A stretch of 64,000 nt of DNA from JB111 sp049856175 (lineage in GTDB: Bacteria; Actinomycetota; Actinomycetes; Actinomycetales; Actinomycetaceae): positions 470,420 through 534,419 of the forward strand of contig NZ_JBNDNA010000001.1 of the NCBI RefSeq assembly GCF_049856175.1, read 5' to 3'. This document shows, piece after piece, positions 1 through 8,585 of this stretch; positions within the stretch are counted from its first letter, which is position 1, and the number at the start of each line of letters is the position of its first letter. The notes under the pieces were generated by a model, which was not told the DNA's origin, ran no database searches, and worked only from the letters and a program-made list of their open reading frames with translations. A program made the position numbers and the translations under genes.

Positions 1-41
1 GGGCCTTCTGCGCGCCCGGGAATACCCACCCCACCTCCAAG

Positions 42-62
42 GTTGAGCCAGGCAGACTCAGC
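42..62 (+). promoter_or_regulatory. HAIR-like HspR operator, distal dnaK site
   Basis: GTTGAGC, seven bases, ACTCAGC. This is a slightly degenerate form of the HspR-associated inverted repeat CTTGAGT-N7-ACTCAAG. It lies 65 bp upstream of a better second copy, an arrangement suited to cooperative HspR binding at the dnaK promoter. Confidence 0.7.
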
Positions 63-106
63 TTCACGCCCGGTCGGCTGGACAACGGAACCGGCGCGGG
101 TGCAGA

Positions 107-127
107 GTTGAGTGCATACGACTCAAG
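107..127 (+). promoter_or_regulatory. HAIR HspR operator, proximal dnaK site
   Basis: GTTGAGT, spacer GCATACG, ACTCAAG. This matches the HAIR consensus CTTGAGT-N7-ACTCAAG at 13 of 14 conserved positions and lies 63 bp before the dnaK start. In actinobacteria HspR, with DnaK as co-repressor, binds this motif. HspR is encoded three genes downstream, so the operon is very probably autoregulated. Confidence 0.88.
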
Positions 128-190
128 ACCAGTCGGAAGCCGCGGCCAACCAGGTCACGCAGCCGGCGCAACCACTAGGGAGCACCACAC

Positions 191-2074
191 ATGGCACGAG
201 CAGTCGGGATCGACCTCGGCACCACGAACTCCGTCGTCTCCGTCCTCGAGGGCGGCGAGCCGACGGTCATCGCGAACGCGGAGGGCCAGCGCACCACGCC
301 GTCCGTCGTCGCGTTCAGCAAGTCCGGCGAGGTCCTCGTCGGCGAGATCGCCAAGCGTCAGGCCGTCACCAACGTCGACCGCACGATCTCCTCCGTCAAG
401 CGCCACATGGGCACCGACTGGTCGGTGGACATCGAGGACAAGTCCTACACCGCGCCCGAGATCTCCGCGCGCATCCTGGGCAAGCTGAAGAAGGACGCCG
501 AGTCCTACCTCGGCGAGCCCGTCACCGACGCCGTCGTCACCGTGCCCGCGTACTTCAACGACGCCGAGCGGCAGGCCACGAAGGACGCCGGCCAGATCGC
601 CGGCCTCAACGTCCTGCGCATCGTCAACGAGCCCACCGCGGCGGCGCTCGCCTACGGCCTGGAGAAGGGCAAGGAGGACGAGCTCATCCTCGTGTTCGAC
701 CTGGGTGGCGGCACGTTCGACGTCTCCCTGCTCGAGGTCGGCAAGGACGAGGACGAGTTCTCCACGATCCAGGTCCGCGCGACCTCCGGGGACAACCGCC
801 TCGGCGGCGACGACTGGGACCAGCGGGTCGTCAGCTGGCTCGTCGACACGGTCAAGGGCCGCGGCGGTCCCGACCTGTCCAAGGACAAGATCGCGCTCCA
901 GCGGCTCAAGGACGCGGCCGAGCAGGCCAAGAAGGAGCTCTCCTCGGCGACGTCGACGAACATCTCCCTGCAGTACCTGTCGATGACGCCCGAGGGCCCG
1001 ATCCACCTCGACGAGCAGCTCACGCGCGCGAAGTTCGAGGACATGACCAAGGACCTCCTCGACCGCACCAAGGCGCCGTTCGAGAACGTCATCCGCGACG
1101 CCGGCATCCAGCTCTCCGAGATCGACCACGTCGTCCTCGTCGGCGGCTCGACCCGCATGCCGGCCGTCACCGAGGCCGTCAAGGGCCTGACCGGCGGCCG
1201 CGAGCCCAACAAGGGCGTCAACCCGGACGAGGTCGTCGCCGTCGGCGCCGCCCTGCAGGCCGGCGTCATCAAGGGCGACCGCAAGGACGTCCTGCTCATC
1301 GACGTCACCCCGCTCTCCCTGGGCATCGAGACCAAGGGCGGCGTGATGACGAAGCTCATCGAGCGCAACACGGCCATCCCGACCAAGCGCTCCGAGGTCT
1401 TCTCCACGGCCGAGGACAACCAGCCGTCGGTGCTCATCCAGGTCTTCCAGGGCGAGCGCGAGTTCGCGAGGGACAACAAGCCGCTCGGCACGTTCGAGCT
1501 CACCGGCATCGCACCGGCGCCGCGCGGCATGCCGCAGGTCGAGGTCGCCTTCGACATCGACGCCAACGGCATCGTCCACGTGTCCGCCACGGACAAGGGC
1601 ACCGGCACCGAGCAGTCGATGACGATCACCGGCGGCTCGGCGCTGCCCAAGGACGAGATCGACCGCATGGTCAAGGAGGCCGAGGCGCACGCCGCCGAGG
1701 ACGCCAAGCGTCGTGAGGAGGCGGACGCCCGCAACACGGCCGAGCAGCAGGTGTACTCGGTGGAGAAGCAGCTCACCGACAACGCCGACAAGCTGCCCGA
1801 GGACGTCCGGGGCGAGATCCAGGAGTCCGTCGACGCCCTGAAGAAGGCGCTCGAGGGCGAGGACGTCGAGGCCATCAAGACGGCGCAGGACGACCTCAAC
1901 ACCAAGGCGATGAAGATCGGCGAGGCGCTCTACGCCGCGCAGGCCGACGAGAACGTCGGCGCGCAGGAGCAGCCGGACTTCGGTGACGCCGGGGGCGAGC
2001 AGGCCTCGGACGCCGGCGCCGACGAGGACGTCGTCGACGCCGAGATCGTCGACGACGAGGAGGACCGCAAGTGA
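191..2074 (+). CDS. dnaK: molecular chaperone DnaK (Hsp70)
   Basis: ATP-dependent cytosolic Hsp70 chaperone that binds and refolds unfolded polypeptides with DnaJ and GrpE. The 627-residue length is normal. The ATPase domain opens with GIDLGTTNS (about residues 6-14), continues with FDLGGGTFDV (about 169) and GGSTRMP (about 317). The substrate-binding domain follows (about 360-500), then the helical lid and an acidic C-terminal tail ending in EIVDDEEDRK. It is the first gene of dnaK-grpE-dnaJ-hspR and its TGA overlaps the grpE GTG by 4 nt, so translation is likely coupled. Two HAIR boxes upstream imply control by HspR, with DnaK itself acting as co-repressor in this class of bacteria. The identification is secure. 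Confidence 0.99.
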   Translation: MARAVGIDLGTTNSVVSVLEGGEPTVIANAEGQRTTPSVVAFSKSGEVLVGEIAKRQAVTNVDRTISSVKRHMGTDWSVDIEDKSYTAPEISARILGKLKKDAESYLGEPVTDAVVTVPAYFNDAERQATKDAGQIAGLNVLRIVNEPTAAALAYGLEKGKEDELILVFDLGGGTFDVSLLEVGKDEDEFSTIQVRATSGDNRLGGDDWDQRVVSWLVDTVKGRGGPDLSKDKIALQRLKDAAEQAKKELSSATSTNISLQYLSMTPEGPIHLDEQLTRAKFEDMTKDLLDRTKAPFENVIRDAGIQLSEIDHVVLVGGSTRMPAVTEAVKGLTGGREPNKGVNPDEVVAVGAALQAGVIKGDRKDVLLIDVTPLSLGIETKGGVMTKLIERNTAIPTKRSEVFSTAEDNQPSVLIQVFQGEREFARDNKPLGTFELTGIAPAPRGMPQVEVAFDIDANGIVHVSATDKGTGTEQSMTITGGSALPKDEIDRMVKEAEAHAAEDAKRREEADARNTAEQQVYSVEKQLTDNADKLPEDVRGEIQESVDALKKALEGEDVEAIKTAQDDLNTKAMKIGEALYAAQADENVGAQEQPDFGDAGGEQASDAGADEDVVDAEIVDDEEDRK

Positions 2075-2832
2075 CCGAGCAGCCCGACCGACCGAGGGAG
2101 GAGCCGGTGGTCAACGACCGCCGTCGCCTCGACCCCGAGACCGGACGGGTGCGCCCGCCGGCGGGCGGCCCGGCCGCGGGCGGACCGCAGGGTCAGGCGG
2201 TTCCCGACGACGCCGCGGCGGCGCCCGGTGCCGGTGCGCCCGGCGCGGGCGGCCCCGCGGGTGAGGGTGCGGCCGCGGGCGGTGGCCCAGCCGGTGGGGC
2301 GTCCGACGTGCCGGCCGGTGCGCCTGCTGGTGCGCCGTCCGGCGGGCCGGAGGGTGACCAGGTCGCGGCGGAGGAGGACCCTCTCGCCGTCGCGCAGGCG
2401 GAGGTGCTGGACCTGCAGGACCAGCTGGCGCGGCGCAAGGCCGACGTCTACAACGTCGAGCAGGAGTACGCGGCGTTCGTGCGTCGCTCCCGCACGGAGG
2501 CCGCCGGTCACCGGCAGGCCGGCGTCGAGTCGGTCGTGGAGTCGCTGTTCGGCGTCCTCGACGACATCGCGCTGGCCCGCAGCCACGACGACCTGAGCGG
2601 CCCGTTCGCCTCGATCGCCGACAAGCTCGAGCAGACGCTCCAGCAGAGGTTCTCCCTCGAGCGCTTCGGCGCCGTGGGCGAGGAGTTCGACCCGAACGTG
2701 CACGAGGCGCTCATGAGCTCCGAGAGCGCGGAGGTCGAGGTCCCCACGATCGACCAGGTCCTCCAGCCGGGCTACCGGATCGGCGACAAGGTCGTCCGGG
2801 CCGCCCGCGTGGCGGTGCACTCTCCCGCGTGA
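2071..2832 (+). CDS. grpE: nucleotide exchange factor GrpE
   Basis: GrpE releases ADP from DnaK and resets the chaperone cycle. The 253-residue product has a long low-complexity N-terminal part rich in Ala, Gly and Pro (to about residue 105). The conserved coiled-coil begins near AQAEVLDLQDQLARRKADVYN, and the beta-rich head follows with DPNVHEAL and the terminal signature VLQPGYRIGDKVVRAARVAV. The disordered N-terminus is longer than in E. coli, as is common in high-GC actinobacteria. It starts with GTG overlapping the dnaK stop. A strong hairpin follows the stop codon before dnaJ. Confidence 0.98.
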   Translation: MTEQPDRPREEPVVNDRRRLDPETGRVRPPAGGPAAGGPQGQAVPDDAAAAPGAGAPGAGGPAGEGAAAGGGPAGGASDVPAGAPAGAPSGGPEGDQVAAEEDPLAVAQAEVLDLQDQLARRKADVYNVEQEYAAFVRRSRTEAAGHRQAGVESVVESLFGVLDDIALARSHDDLSGPFASIADKLEQTLQQRFSLERFGAVGEEFDPNVHEALMSSESAEVEVPTIDQVLQPGYRIGDKVVRAARVAVHSPA

Positions 2833-2844
2833 GCCGGGTGACGA

Positions 2845-2879
2845 TGCCCGTGGGCGCCGCCGGGCGGCGCCCACGGGCA
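2845..2879 (+). terminator. intra-operon hairpin between grpE and dnaJ
   Basis: TGCCCGTGGGCGCCG and CGGCGCCCACGGGCA form a perfect 15-bp stem around the loop CCGGG, 12 nt after the grpE stop. There is no T-tract. It may act as a partial terminator or mRNA processing/stability element that lowers dnaJ-hspR relative to dnaK-grpE. Confidence 0.6.
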
Positions 2880-2962
2880 CGCAGCACATGCAGGACGCCG
2901 GGCGTGCGGCGCACGCCCGGCCCGCGAGATCGACAAGACGCAGCCGAGGGAGGTGGTGAGTG

Positions 2963-3949
2963 ATGGCGGGACAGGACTGGCTGGAGAAGGACTTCTACCA
3001 GGTGCTCGGCGTGAGCAAGGACGCCGACGCGGACACGATCAAGAAGGCGTACCGCAAGCTCGCCCGGACGCACCACCCCGACCAGAACCCAGGTGACGCC
3101 AAGGCCGAGGAGACCTTCAAGAAGGTCGGCGAGGCCTACGCGGTGCTCTCGGACCCCAAGGAGCGCAGCGAGTACGACGCGCTGCGGGCCATGGCCGGGG
3201 GCCGGCCGCGCTTCTCGGGCGGACCGGCCGGCGGCGCCGGCGCGTCGGGCTTCGAGGACGTCTTCTCCTCCGGCTTCGGAGCCGGGGGCCGCGGGCAGGG
3301 CTACGCCTCGGCGCAGGACGCGCCCGGGTTCGACGACATCCTCAGCTCGATGTTCGGCTCGGCCGCGCCGTCGGGCTTCGGGTCGAGGCGCCGCGCCCAG
3401 CGCGGCCAGGACGTGCTCGCCACGACCACGCTGCCGTTCCGGCAGGCCGTCGACGGCTCGACCGTGGAGCTCACCGTCGACGGCCGCGCGGTGACCACCC
3501 GCATCCCGCCCGGCGTGCGCGACGGTCAGAAGATCAAGATCCCCGGCAAGGGACGCCCCGGCAGCGGCGGTGCACCGGCAGGCGACCTCATCATCACCGT
3601 CGAGGTCACACCCCATCCGGTCTTCACCCTCGACGGCGCGAACCTGCGCCTCACCGTGCCGGTGACGTTCGACGAGGCCGCGCTCGGGGCGACCGTGGAG
3701 ATCCCCACGCTCGACGGCGAGAGCGTGCGCCTCAAGGTGCCGGCCGGTACGCCGTCGGGCAGGACCCTGCGCGTGCGCAAGCACGGCGTGAAGCGTGCCA
3801 AGGGCGTTCCCGGCGACCTCCTGGTGACCGTCAACGTCGTCGTGCCCTCGCGGCTCAGCGCGGCGGCACGAAAGGCCGTCGAGGACTTCGCCGCCGCCAA
3901 CGGCGACGTGAGCCCGCGGGACCAGCTCTTCGAGCAGGCGAGACGATGA
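2963..3949 (+). CDS. dnaJ: DnaJ-type co-chaperone (no zinc finger)
   Basis: Stimulates DnaK ATPase activity and delivers clients. The J domain (about residues 8-73) has the HPD motif in THHPDQ. A Gly/Phe-rich linker follows (about 75-145), then two beta-sandwich client-binding domains (from RRRAQRGQDVLA). No CXXCXGXG repeats are present, so it is a type-B (CbpA-like) J protein although it occupies the dnaJ position of the operon. ATG at 2963 was chosen over GTG 2960 because GGGAGG lies at a suitable distance upstream. The stop overlaps the hspR ATG (ATGA). Confidence 0.95.
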   Translation: MAGQDWLEKDFYQVLGVSKDADADTIKKAYRKLARTHHPDQNPGDAKAEETFKKVGEAYAVLSDPKERSEYDALRAMAGGRPRFSGGPAGGAGASGFEDVFSSGFGAGGRGQGYASAQDAPGFDDILSSMFGSAAPSGFGSRRRAQRGQDVLATTTLPFRQAVDGSTVELTVDGRAVTTRIPPGVRDGQKIKIPGKGRPGSGGAPAGDLIITVEVTPHPVFTLDGANLRLTVPVTFDEAALGATVEIPTLDGESVRLKVPAGTPSGRTLRVRKHGVKRAKGVPGDLLVTVNVVVPSRLSAAARKAVEDFAAANGDVSPRDQLFEQARR

Positions 3950-4422
3950 GCCCGGGCCGGGCGGGGCGCGGTCGCGCCCGGGGCCGGGTGCGCGCCGAGG
4001 ACCAGATCGGTCCCGACACCGCGGTGCTCACGATCTCGGTCGCCGCCGAGCTCGCCGGCATGCACCCGCAGACGCTCCGGCAGTACGACCGGCTGGGCCT
4101 GGTGGCCCCGCACCGCACCGCCGGACGCGGGCGCCGCTACTCGCTGCGCGACGTCTCCCGGCTGCGCGAGGTGCAGCGCCTGTCCCAGGAGAAGGGCGTG
4201 AACCTCGCCGGGATCGAGCAGGTGCTCAGGCTGCGCGACGAGCTCGACCGGGTGACGGCCGAGCTCGAGGCGTTGCGCGCGCGGGTCGAGCCGGGCAGCA
4301 GGGTGTTCACCGCGAGCTCGACCGGCGTCGTCGTGGCAGGACCGCGCGGCCGCCGGGTGCGGGGCGAGCGCCGGGAGACCGGCGCGCTCGTCCTGTGGCA
4401 GGGCCACCGCCGCACGCGCTGA
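3946..4422 (+). CDS. hspR: heat-shock repressor HspR (MerR family)
   Basis: Transcriptional repressor of the dnaK operon and clpB. The MerR-type winged helix-turn-helix runs from about residue 25 to 95: LTISVAAELAGMHPQTLRQY, then RTAGRGRRYS and LREVQRLSQEKGVNLAGI. A leucine-rich helix follows, then a basic tail ending in WQGHRRTR. Translation is coupled to dnaJ by a 4-nt overlap. The HAIR boxes upstream of dnaK and of clpB are its expected targets, and the autoregulatory circuit is complete within this window. The 158-residue length slightly exceeds the M. tuberculosis protein because of an Arg/Gly-rich N-terminus. Confidence 0.96.
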   Translation: MSPGRAGRGRARGRVRAEDQIGPDTAVLTISVAAELAGMHPQTLRQYDRLGLVAPHRTAGRGRRYSLRDVSRLREVQRLSQEKGVNLAGIEQVLRLRDELDRVTAELEALRARVEPGSRVFTASSTGVVVAGPRGRRVRGERRETGALVLWQGHRRTR

Positions 4423-4456
4423 CGCCGCGAGGTGCCGCGCCTCGCCCCTCGTCGGC

Positions 4457-4530
4457 GCGAGATCAGGGGAAGTCGGCGAGAGCAGGGTCTATATCCCGTG
4501 TCCTCGTCAGCTTCCCCTGACCTCGTCGGG
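4457..4530. repeat. long imperfect inverted repeat after hspR
   Basis: Arms of about 23 bp share a perfect 10-bp core, TCAGGGGAAG at 4463-4472 and CTTCCCCTGA at 4511-4520. Flanking CGAG/CTCG extends the pairing. The spacer holds GGGTCTATATCCC, itself able to fold. It could be the hspR terminator or a small palindromic element. Confidence 0.55.
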
Positions 4531-4580
4531 GTGGGCGGCGTAGCGTGGCCGGTGACCGCGCCACGAGAGGGAGGATCGCC

Positions 4581-5096
4581 GTGATCGAGCCGGAGACCAA
4601 GGACTGGACCTGGGTCCTGCGGGAGCGCTGCGCGGAGTGCGGTACCGAGGCGTCGACCCTCGCGCCCGACGACGTCGCCCGCGAGCTGTCCGCCGCCGCG
4701 AGCCGCTGGGCCGACGTGCTGCGGCGCGACGGCGTCGCCGACCGGCCGGACGACTCCACGTGGTCGCCCCTGGAGTACGGCGCGCACTCGGCCGACGTGC
4801 TCGAGGTCATGTCCACCCGCCTCGCGCTCATCCGGTCCGGCGACGGTCCGACGTTCCCCGACTGGGACCAGGACCGCGCGGCGGTCGAGGGCGACTACGG
4901 GTCGCGCGAGCCCGCGGAGGTGGCGCGGACCTTCGCCGAGCGGGCGGAGGAGACCGGCATCGTCTTCGGCGCCGTCCCCGAGGCCGCCTGGGAGCGCCCC
5001 GGCTACCGCTCGGACGGCGCCGCGTTCACCGTGCGCACGCTCGCCCAGTACCTCCTGCACGACATCCGGCACCACCTGCACGACGTCGCAGGCTGA
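4581..5096 (+). CDS. DinB/YfiT-like putative metalloenzyme
   Basis: The 171-residue protein has the four-helix DinB-like layout of putative metal-dependent hydrolases/thiol transferases. It contains SPLEYGAHSADVLEVM, where a metal-binding His is expected, and ends LLHDIRHHLHDV, supplying the two further histidines of the HxxxH-type site. The N-terminus carries an unusual CAECG pair of cysteines. GTG at 4581 was preferred to the longer frame because GAGGGAGGAT lies just upstream. A probable -10 (TAGCGT, 4541-4546) would give a short leader. Substrate is unknown. In actinobacteria this fold includes mycothiol-dependent enzymes, but nothing here proves that activity. Confidence 0.8.
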   Translation: MIEPETKDWTWVLRERCAECGTEASTLAPDDVARELSAAASRWADVLRRDGVADRPDDSTWSPLEYGAHSADVLEVMSTRLALIRSGDGPTFPDWDQDRAAVEGDYGSREPAEVARTFAERAEETGIVFGAVPEAAWERPGYRSDGAAFTVRTLAQYLLHDIRHHLHDVAG

Positions 5097-5237
5097 CCGC
5101 GCGGGGCGGCCCGCCCCTTCGCCCGTGCCCGCCTCGCGCAGTGCTCGGGTGAGGTCCGGGGTCCCGATGGGGGCGCTCGACCCTTCTCCCGCGGACCCTC
5201 GGACTCGGCGGGCCGCAACGCTTGGCACACTGTGCGG

Positions 5238-5858
5238 GTGACAGCCACGCCCGACGAACCGTCGACGACCGACGAGCAGCCGGTGCCCGACGGCACCGAC
5301 GACACCGCCGGTCCCCGACGCCGTCGCATCCGCCCACGCACCACCCGCGCGTCCGTGCTGTGGATGGTCGTCGGCGTGCTCGTCGGCTCCCTGGTCCCCG
5401 CGTTCGCCCTGGCCGCCGGGACGGGCGCGGCCACCGGCATTGTGCGCGAGGCGGTCGACTCGGCCGAGCCGCTGGGCGCCGGACGGCACGACCTCGCCGG
5501 CGAGAGCACCTACCTCATCGTCGGCGAGCGGGGGACCGAGGGGCAGTGCGTCGTCACGGGCCCCGACGGCTCCTCGCTCGACATCGAGCTCGAGGAGGTC
5601 TTCCAGGCCGGCGCCGGCAGTCACGAGGTCACGCTCGGCAGCTTCGCCGCCGGATCGGACGGTCAGTACGACGTGGACTGCGACGCCGGCGGGGCCGAGC
5701 TGGGGATCACCCGCTCGCCGTCGCTCGGCGGCTGGTCGGTGCTCGGCGGGCCGCTCCTGGTCGGGCTCCTGGGGCTCGGCGCCGGGTTCGCGATCGGGAT
5801 CATCGGCCTGTTCGGCTGGATCCGCGCGCGCCGCGAGCGCTGGAACACCGGCCCCTGA
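5238..5858 (+). CDS. two-pass membrane protein, function unknown
   Basis: The product of about 206 residues has a disordered acidic then basic N-terminus (PRRRRIRPRTTR), a first hydrophobic segment (VLWMVVGVLVGSLVPAFALA), and an extracellular domain of roughly 100 residues with two cysteines (QCVV, VDCDAG). A second hydrophobic segment (LLVGLLGLGAGFAIGIIGLFGWI) is followed by a positively charged end. Start GTG 5238 was chosen over GTG 5232 because CACACT lies 6 nt before it, resembling the leaderless promoter spacing seen elsewhere in the window. I do not recognise the family. It converges on the peptidase gene with a strong hairpin between them. Confidence 0.72.
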   Translation: MTATPDEPSTTDEQPVPDGTDDTAGPRRRRIRPRTTRASVLWMVVGVLVGSLVPAFALAAGTGAATGIVREAVDSAEPLGAGRHDLAGESTYLIVGERGTEGQCVVTGPDGSSLDIELEEVFQAGAGSHEVTLGSFAAGSDGQYDVDCDAGGAELGITRSPSLGGWSVLGGPLLVGLLGLGAGFAIGIIGLFGWIRARRERWNTGP

Positions 5859-5866
5859 CGCACTCG

Positions 5867-5909
5867 CCGTCGAGAGTGCGGTGGGGTGGACGCACCGCAC
5901 TCTCGACGG
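5867..5909. terminator. bidirectional terminator hairpin
   Basis: CCGTCGAGAGTGCGGTG and CACCGCACTCTCGACGG form a perfect 17-bp stem around a 9-nt loop, exactly between two convergent genes. The core CGAGAGTGCGGT recurs downstream of clpB. Confidence 0.85.
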
Positions 5910-5915
5910 GCGGGG

Positions 5916-8042
5916 TCAGGCGTCGCCGAGCTGCTGCCAGAGGAACTCGTACGCGAGCGCGTTCAGGTGGGCGCGCTGCGCGTTCGTCGCGGCCCCGCCG
6001 TGGCCGCCCTCGATGTTCTCGTAGGAGCGCACGTCCTTGCCGGCCTCGAGCATCCGGGCGGCCATCTTCCGGGCGTGCCCGGGGTGGACCCGGTCGTCCC
6101 GCGTGGAGGTCGTCAGCAGGAGCGGCGGGTAGTCCTTCTCGTCGTCGAACAGGTGGTACGGCGAGAACGTCTTCATGAAGCTCCACTGCGCCGGGTCGTC
6201 CGGGTCGCCGTACTCCGCCACCCACGACGCCCCCGCGAGCAGGCGCGAGAACCGCCGCATGTCCAGCAGCGGGACCTGCGCGACGATCGCGCCGAACTTC
6301 TCCGGGTAGAGCGTGAGCATGACGCCCATGAGCAGCCCGCCGTTCGACCCGCCCTGGATGCCGAGGTGGGCGGGGTCGGTGACCTGACGGCCCACGAGGT
6401 CGTCCGCGACGGCGGCGAAGTCCTGGTAGGCCCGGTGCCGCCGGTGCGTGAGCGCGGTGCGGTGCCACCTCGGCCCGTACTCGCCGCCGCCGCGGATGTT
6501 GGCCACGACGTACACGCCGCCCCGCTCGAGCCACGCCCGACCCACGGTGCCGGAGTACAGGGGGAGCAGGGAGATCTCGAAGCCGCCGTAGCCGTACAGC
6601 AGCGTCGGCAGCGGCCTGCCGCCCTCGCGGCGCCACTCCGCGGTGCCGACCCCCTTCTTCCCGATCTGGAAGTACGGGACCTGCGTGCCGTCGTCGGACG
6701 TGGCGAAGAACTGCTCGACGACGAGGCCCTCGTCGTCGAAGAACTGCGGCATCATCTTCAGCGGCTCGACGGCCTTCGTCTGCCCGGCGCCCGTGAGGCG
6801 CACGAGGCCCAGCGAGCTCGGCTGGAGGAAGTCGTTCGTCGTCAGCCACACGTCGTCCGACTCGAGCTCGTCCACAGCGGACACCGCCAGCGCCGCCATC
6901 CGCGAGACCGCCAGCCGGGGAGACCCGGACGCCGACAGGGCGAGGGGACGTTCGCGCCACTCGCCGTCCGAGGTCGGCGGCGGGGTGCGCATCTCGAGGC
7001 GGTTCGTCACGTCCTCGAGGATGTTGAGCACGAGGTGGTGGCGCGTCCACGAGTAGCTCGCGAGCGCGGTGGTCGGGGTGGGGACGAACAGGGTCGTCAC
7101 GGTGCCCTCGCCGGCGAGGAACTCCTCGAGGTCGACGCCGAGCAGCGTGCCGGCGCGGTACATCGTGCCGCGCAGCTTGCCGGTCTCGCGCAGCAGGATC
7201 GTCAGCCACTCGCGGTGCACGTCGACGGACGCGGTGGTGGGGACGTCGATGCGGACCTTCTCGCCGTCCTCCCGCTCGAGGTAGACCTCCTCGTCGAAGA
7301 AGCCCACCGCCCGGCTGAAGAACGTGCGCTCGAACCCGGGCGTGGCGTCGTAGGAGGCCCCGACGACGACGTCGGACTCCTCGCCCGCGTACACCTCCGG
7401 GGCGTCGGCGAGCGCTGTGCCACGCTCCCAGCGGCGCACCGTGCGCGGGTACCCGGACTCGGTCAGGGTCCCCTCGCCGAAGTCGCGGCCGACGAGCAGG
7501 ACGTCGCCGCTCGCGTCGCCCCACCGGGCGAACCCCTTGGACTCCTCGAGCCGGAAGCCGTCCTCGACGAACTCGCGCGTGGTCAGGTCGAACTCGCGCA
7601 CGACGTCGGCGTCGGACCCGCCGCGGGACAGCGCGACCAGCGCCACGTCCCACTCCGGGCGGCGCACGGTCGCCCCGTGCCAGACCCACTGCTCGCCCTC
7701 GGCCTCAGCGAGGGCGTCGACGTCGATGAGGACGTCCCACTCCGGCTCGCGCGTCCGGTAGGACTCCCACGTGGTCCGGCGCCACAGGCCGCGGGGGTGC
7801 TCCGCGTCGATCCAGAAGTTGTAGAGGTGCTCCCCGCGCTGCACGACGCCGGGGATCTTCTCCGTCGAGTCGAGCACCTCGAGGATCTGGGAGCGGATCT
7901 CCTCGAACCGCGGCGCCGAGGCGATCTCGTCGGTGACCTCGGCGTTGCGCTCCTCGACCCAGGCGAGGGCCTCCTCGCCCTCGACCTCCTCGAGCCACTC
8001 GTAGGGGTCGTCGTCGGACTGAGCAGGAGCCGTCGAAGTCAT
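5916..8042 (-). CDS. prolyl oligopeptidase family serine peptidase (S9A)
   Basis: Cytosolic serine peptidase that cleaves short peptides after proline or, in the oligopeptidase B branch, after basic residues. The 708-residue length fits. The N-terminus DDDPYEWLEEVEGEEALAWVEERN is typical of the family, followed by a seven-bladed propeller and a C-terminal alpha/beta-hydrolase domain. The nucleophile is in GGSNGG (about residue 566), the Asp in TSTRDDRVHP (about 647) and the His in EGGHGG (about 681). The start ATG (MTSTAPAQ) was chosen because upstream in-frame sequence lacks protein character. No signal peptide is seen. Specificity between prolyl oligopeptidase and oligopeptidase B cannot be fixed. 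Confidence 0.93.
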   Translation of the reverse strand: MTSTAPAQSDDDPYEWLEEVEGEEALAWVEERNAEVTDEIASAPRFEEIRSQILEVLDSTEKIPGVVQRGEHLYNFWIDAEHPRGLWRRTTWESYRTREPEWDVLIDVDALAEAEGEQWVWHGATVRRPEWDVALVALSRGGSDADVVREFDLTTREFVEDGFRLEESKGFARWGDASGDVLLVGRDFGEGTLTESGYPRTVRRWERGTALADAPEVYAGEESDVVVGASYDATPGFERTFFSRAVGFFDEEVYLEREDGEKVRIDVPTTASVDVHREWLTILLRETGKLRGTMYRAGTLLGVDLEEFLAGEGTVTTLFVPTPTTALASYSWTRHHLVLNILEDVTNRLEMRTPPPTSDGEWRERPLALSASGSPRLAVSRMAALAVSAVDELESDDVWLTTNDFLQPSSLGLVRLTGAGQTKAVEPLKMMPQFFDDEGLVVEQFFATSDDGTQVPYFQIGKKGVGTAEWRREGGRPLPTLLYGYGGFEISLLPLYSGTVGRAWLERGGVYVVANIRGGGEYGPRWHRTALTHRRHRAYQDFAAVADDLVGRQVTDPAHLGIQGGSNGGLLMGVMLTLYPEKFGAIVAQVPLLDMRRFSRLLAGASWVAEYGDPDDPAQWSFMKTFSPYHLFDDEKDYPPLLLTTSTRDDRVHPGHARKMAARMLEAGKDVRSYENIEGGHGGAATNAQRAHLNALAYEFLWQQLGDA

Positions 8043-8135
8043 GCGCACATTCCACCACGTCGTCATGCAGGTCACACGGCCGCCGAGCGCGGTTCTTCGT
8101 CGTCGGCGTCGTCGAGGCGCGCCGGGCGCGCACAG

Positions 8136-8171
8136 CGACGGCCGGCCCCCAGACTGGGGGACCGGCCGTCG
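8136..8171 (-). terminator. strong hairpin downstream of MT0933-like gene
   Basis: CGACGGCCGG plus CCCCCAG pairs with CTGGGGG, a bulged A, and CCGGCCGTCG, giving 17 paired bases with a minimal loop. It lies after the small minus-strand gene and before the peptidase gene, so it probably ends the former transcript. Confidence 0.75.
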
Positions 8172-8205
8172 AGCGTCGGGGGCTAGCTCCCCGAGAGTGA
8201 GTGGA

Positions 8206-8403
8206 TCAGGCCTGCGACGTGTCGCCGGCGCCCTCGTTGCCGATGCGGCCGTCGAGGTTGTCACGCACGCCGTCGATCTTGTCGCTGTGCTTCCCGCCGG
8301 AGACGTTGTCCGCGGCGTTGCCAGCAGCGTCGAGACCCTTGTCCGAGTACTCCTCACCCTTGTCGCTGGAGAGTGCGTCCTTGGCCTTGTCGAAGATTCC
8401 CAA
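8206..8403 (-). CDS. MT0933-like small antitoxin-family protein
   Basis: A 65-residue hydrophilic protein reading LGIFDKAKDALSSDKGEEYS, then DKGLDAAGNAADNVSGGKHS. This matches the MT0933/Rv0909-like family annotated as antitoxins of type II systems. TTG at 8401-8403 was chosen as start because GGAAGGAG lies 6-7 nt upstream and homologues begin MGIFDKAKD. No partner toxin gene (Rv0910-like SRPBCC protein) is adjacent, so a toxin-antitoxin role here is unproven. Many actinobacteria carry solitary copies. Confidence 0.8.
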   Translation of the reverse strand: MGIFDKAKDALSSDKGEEYSDKGLDAAGNAADNVSGGKHSDKIDGVRDNLDGRIGNEGAGDTSQA

Positions 8404-8573
8404 TGTGATCTCCTTCCGTCGGGTCAACCGCCCGGATGGCACGGCCGCGGTCCATCCTTGCGCATAACCCCGGTTGCGGGTCAAGGGAGAAGAACGACGC
8501 TGCACCGTCGGGCGCCCGCTCAGGCGCGCTCGGGCGTCCGCTCGGCCCCGCTCGGGCGTCCGACGAGGCCCCG

Positions 8574-8579
8574 TAGTCT
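8574..8579 (+). promoter_or_regulatory. leaderless -10 element for amidase gene
   Basis: TAGTCT ends 6 nt before the ATG of the amidase gene and no Shine-Dalgarno is present, which is the usual geometry of a leaderless actinobacterial transcript. Confidence 0.6.
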
Positions 8580-8585
8580 CGGGCC

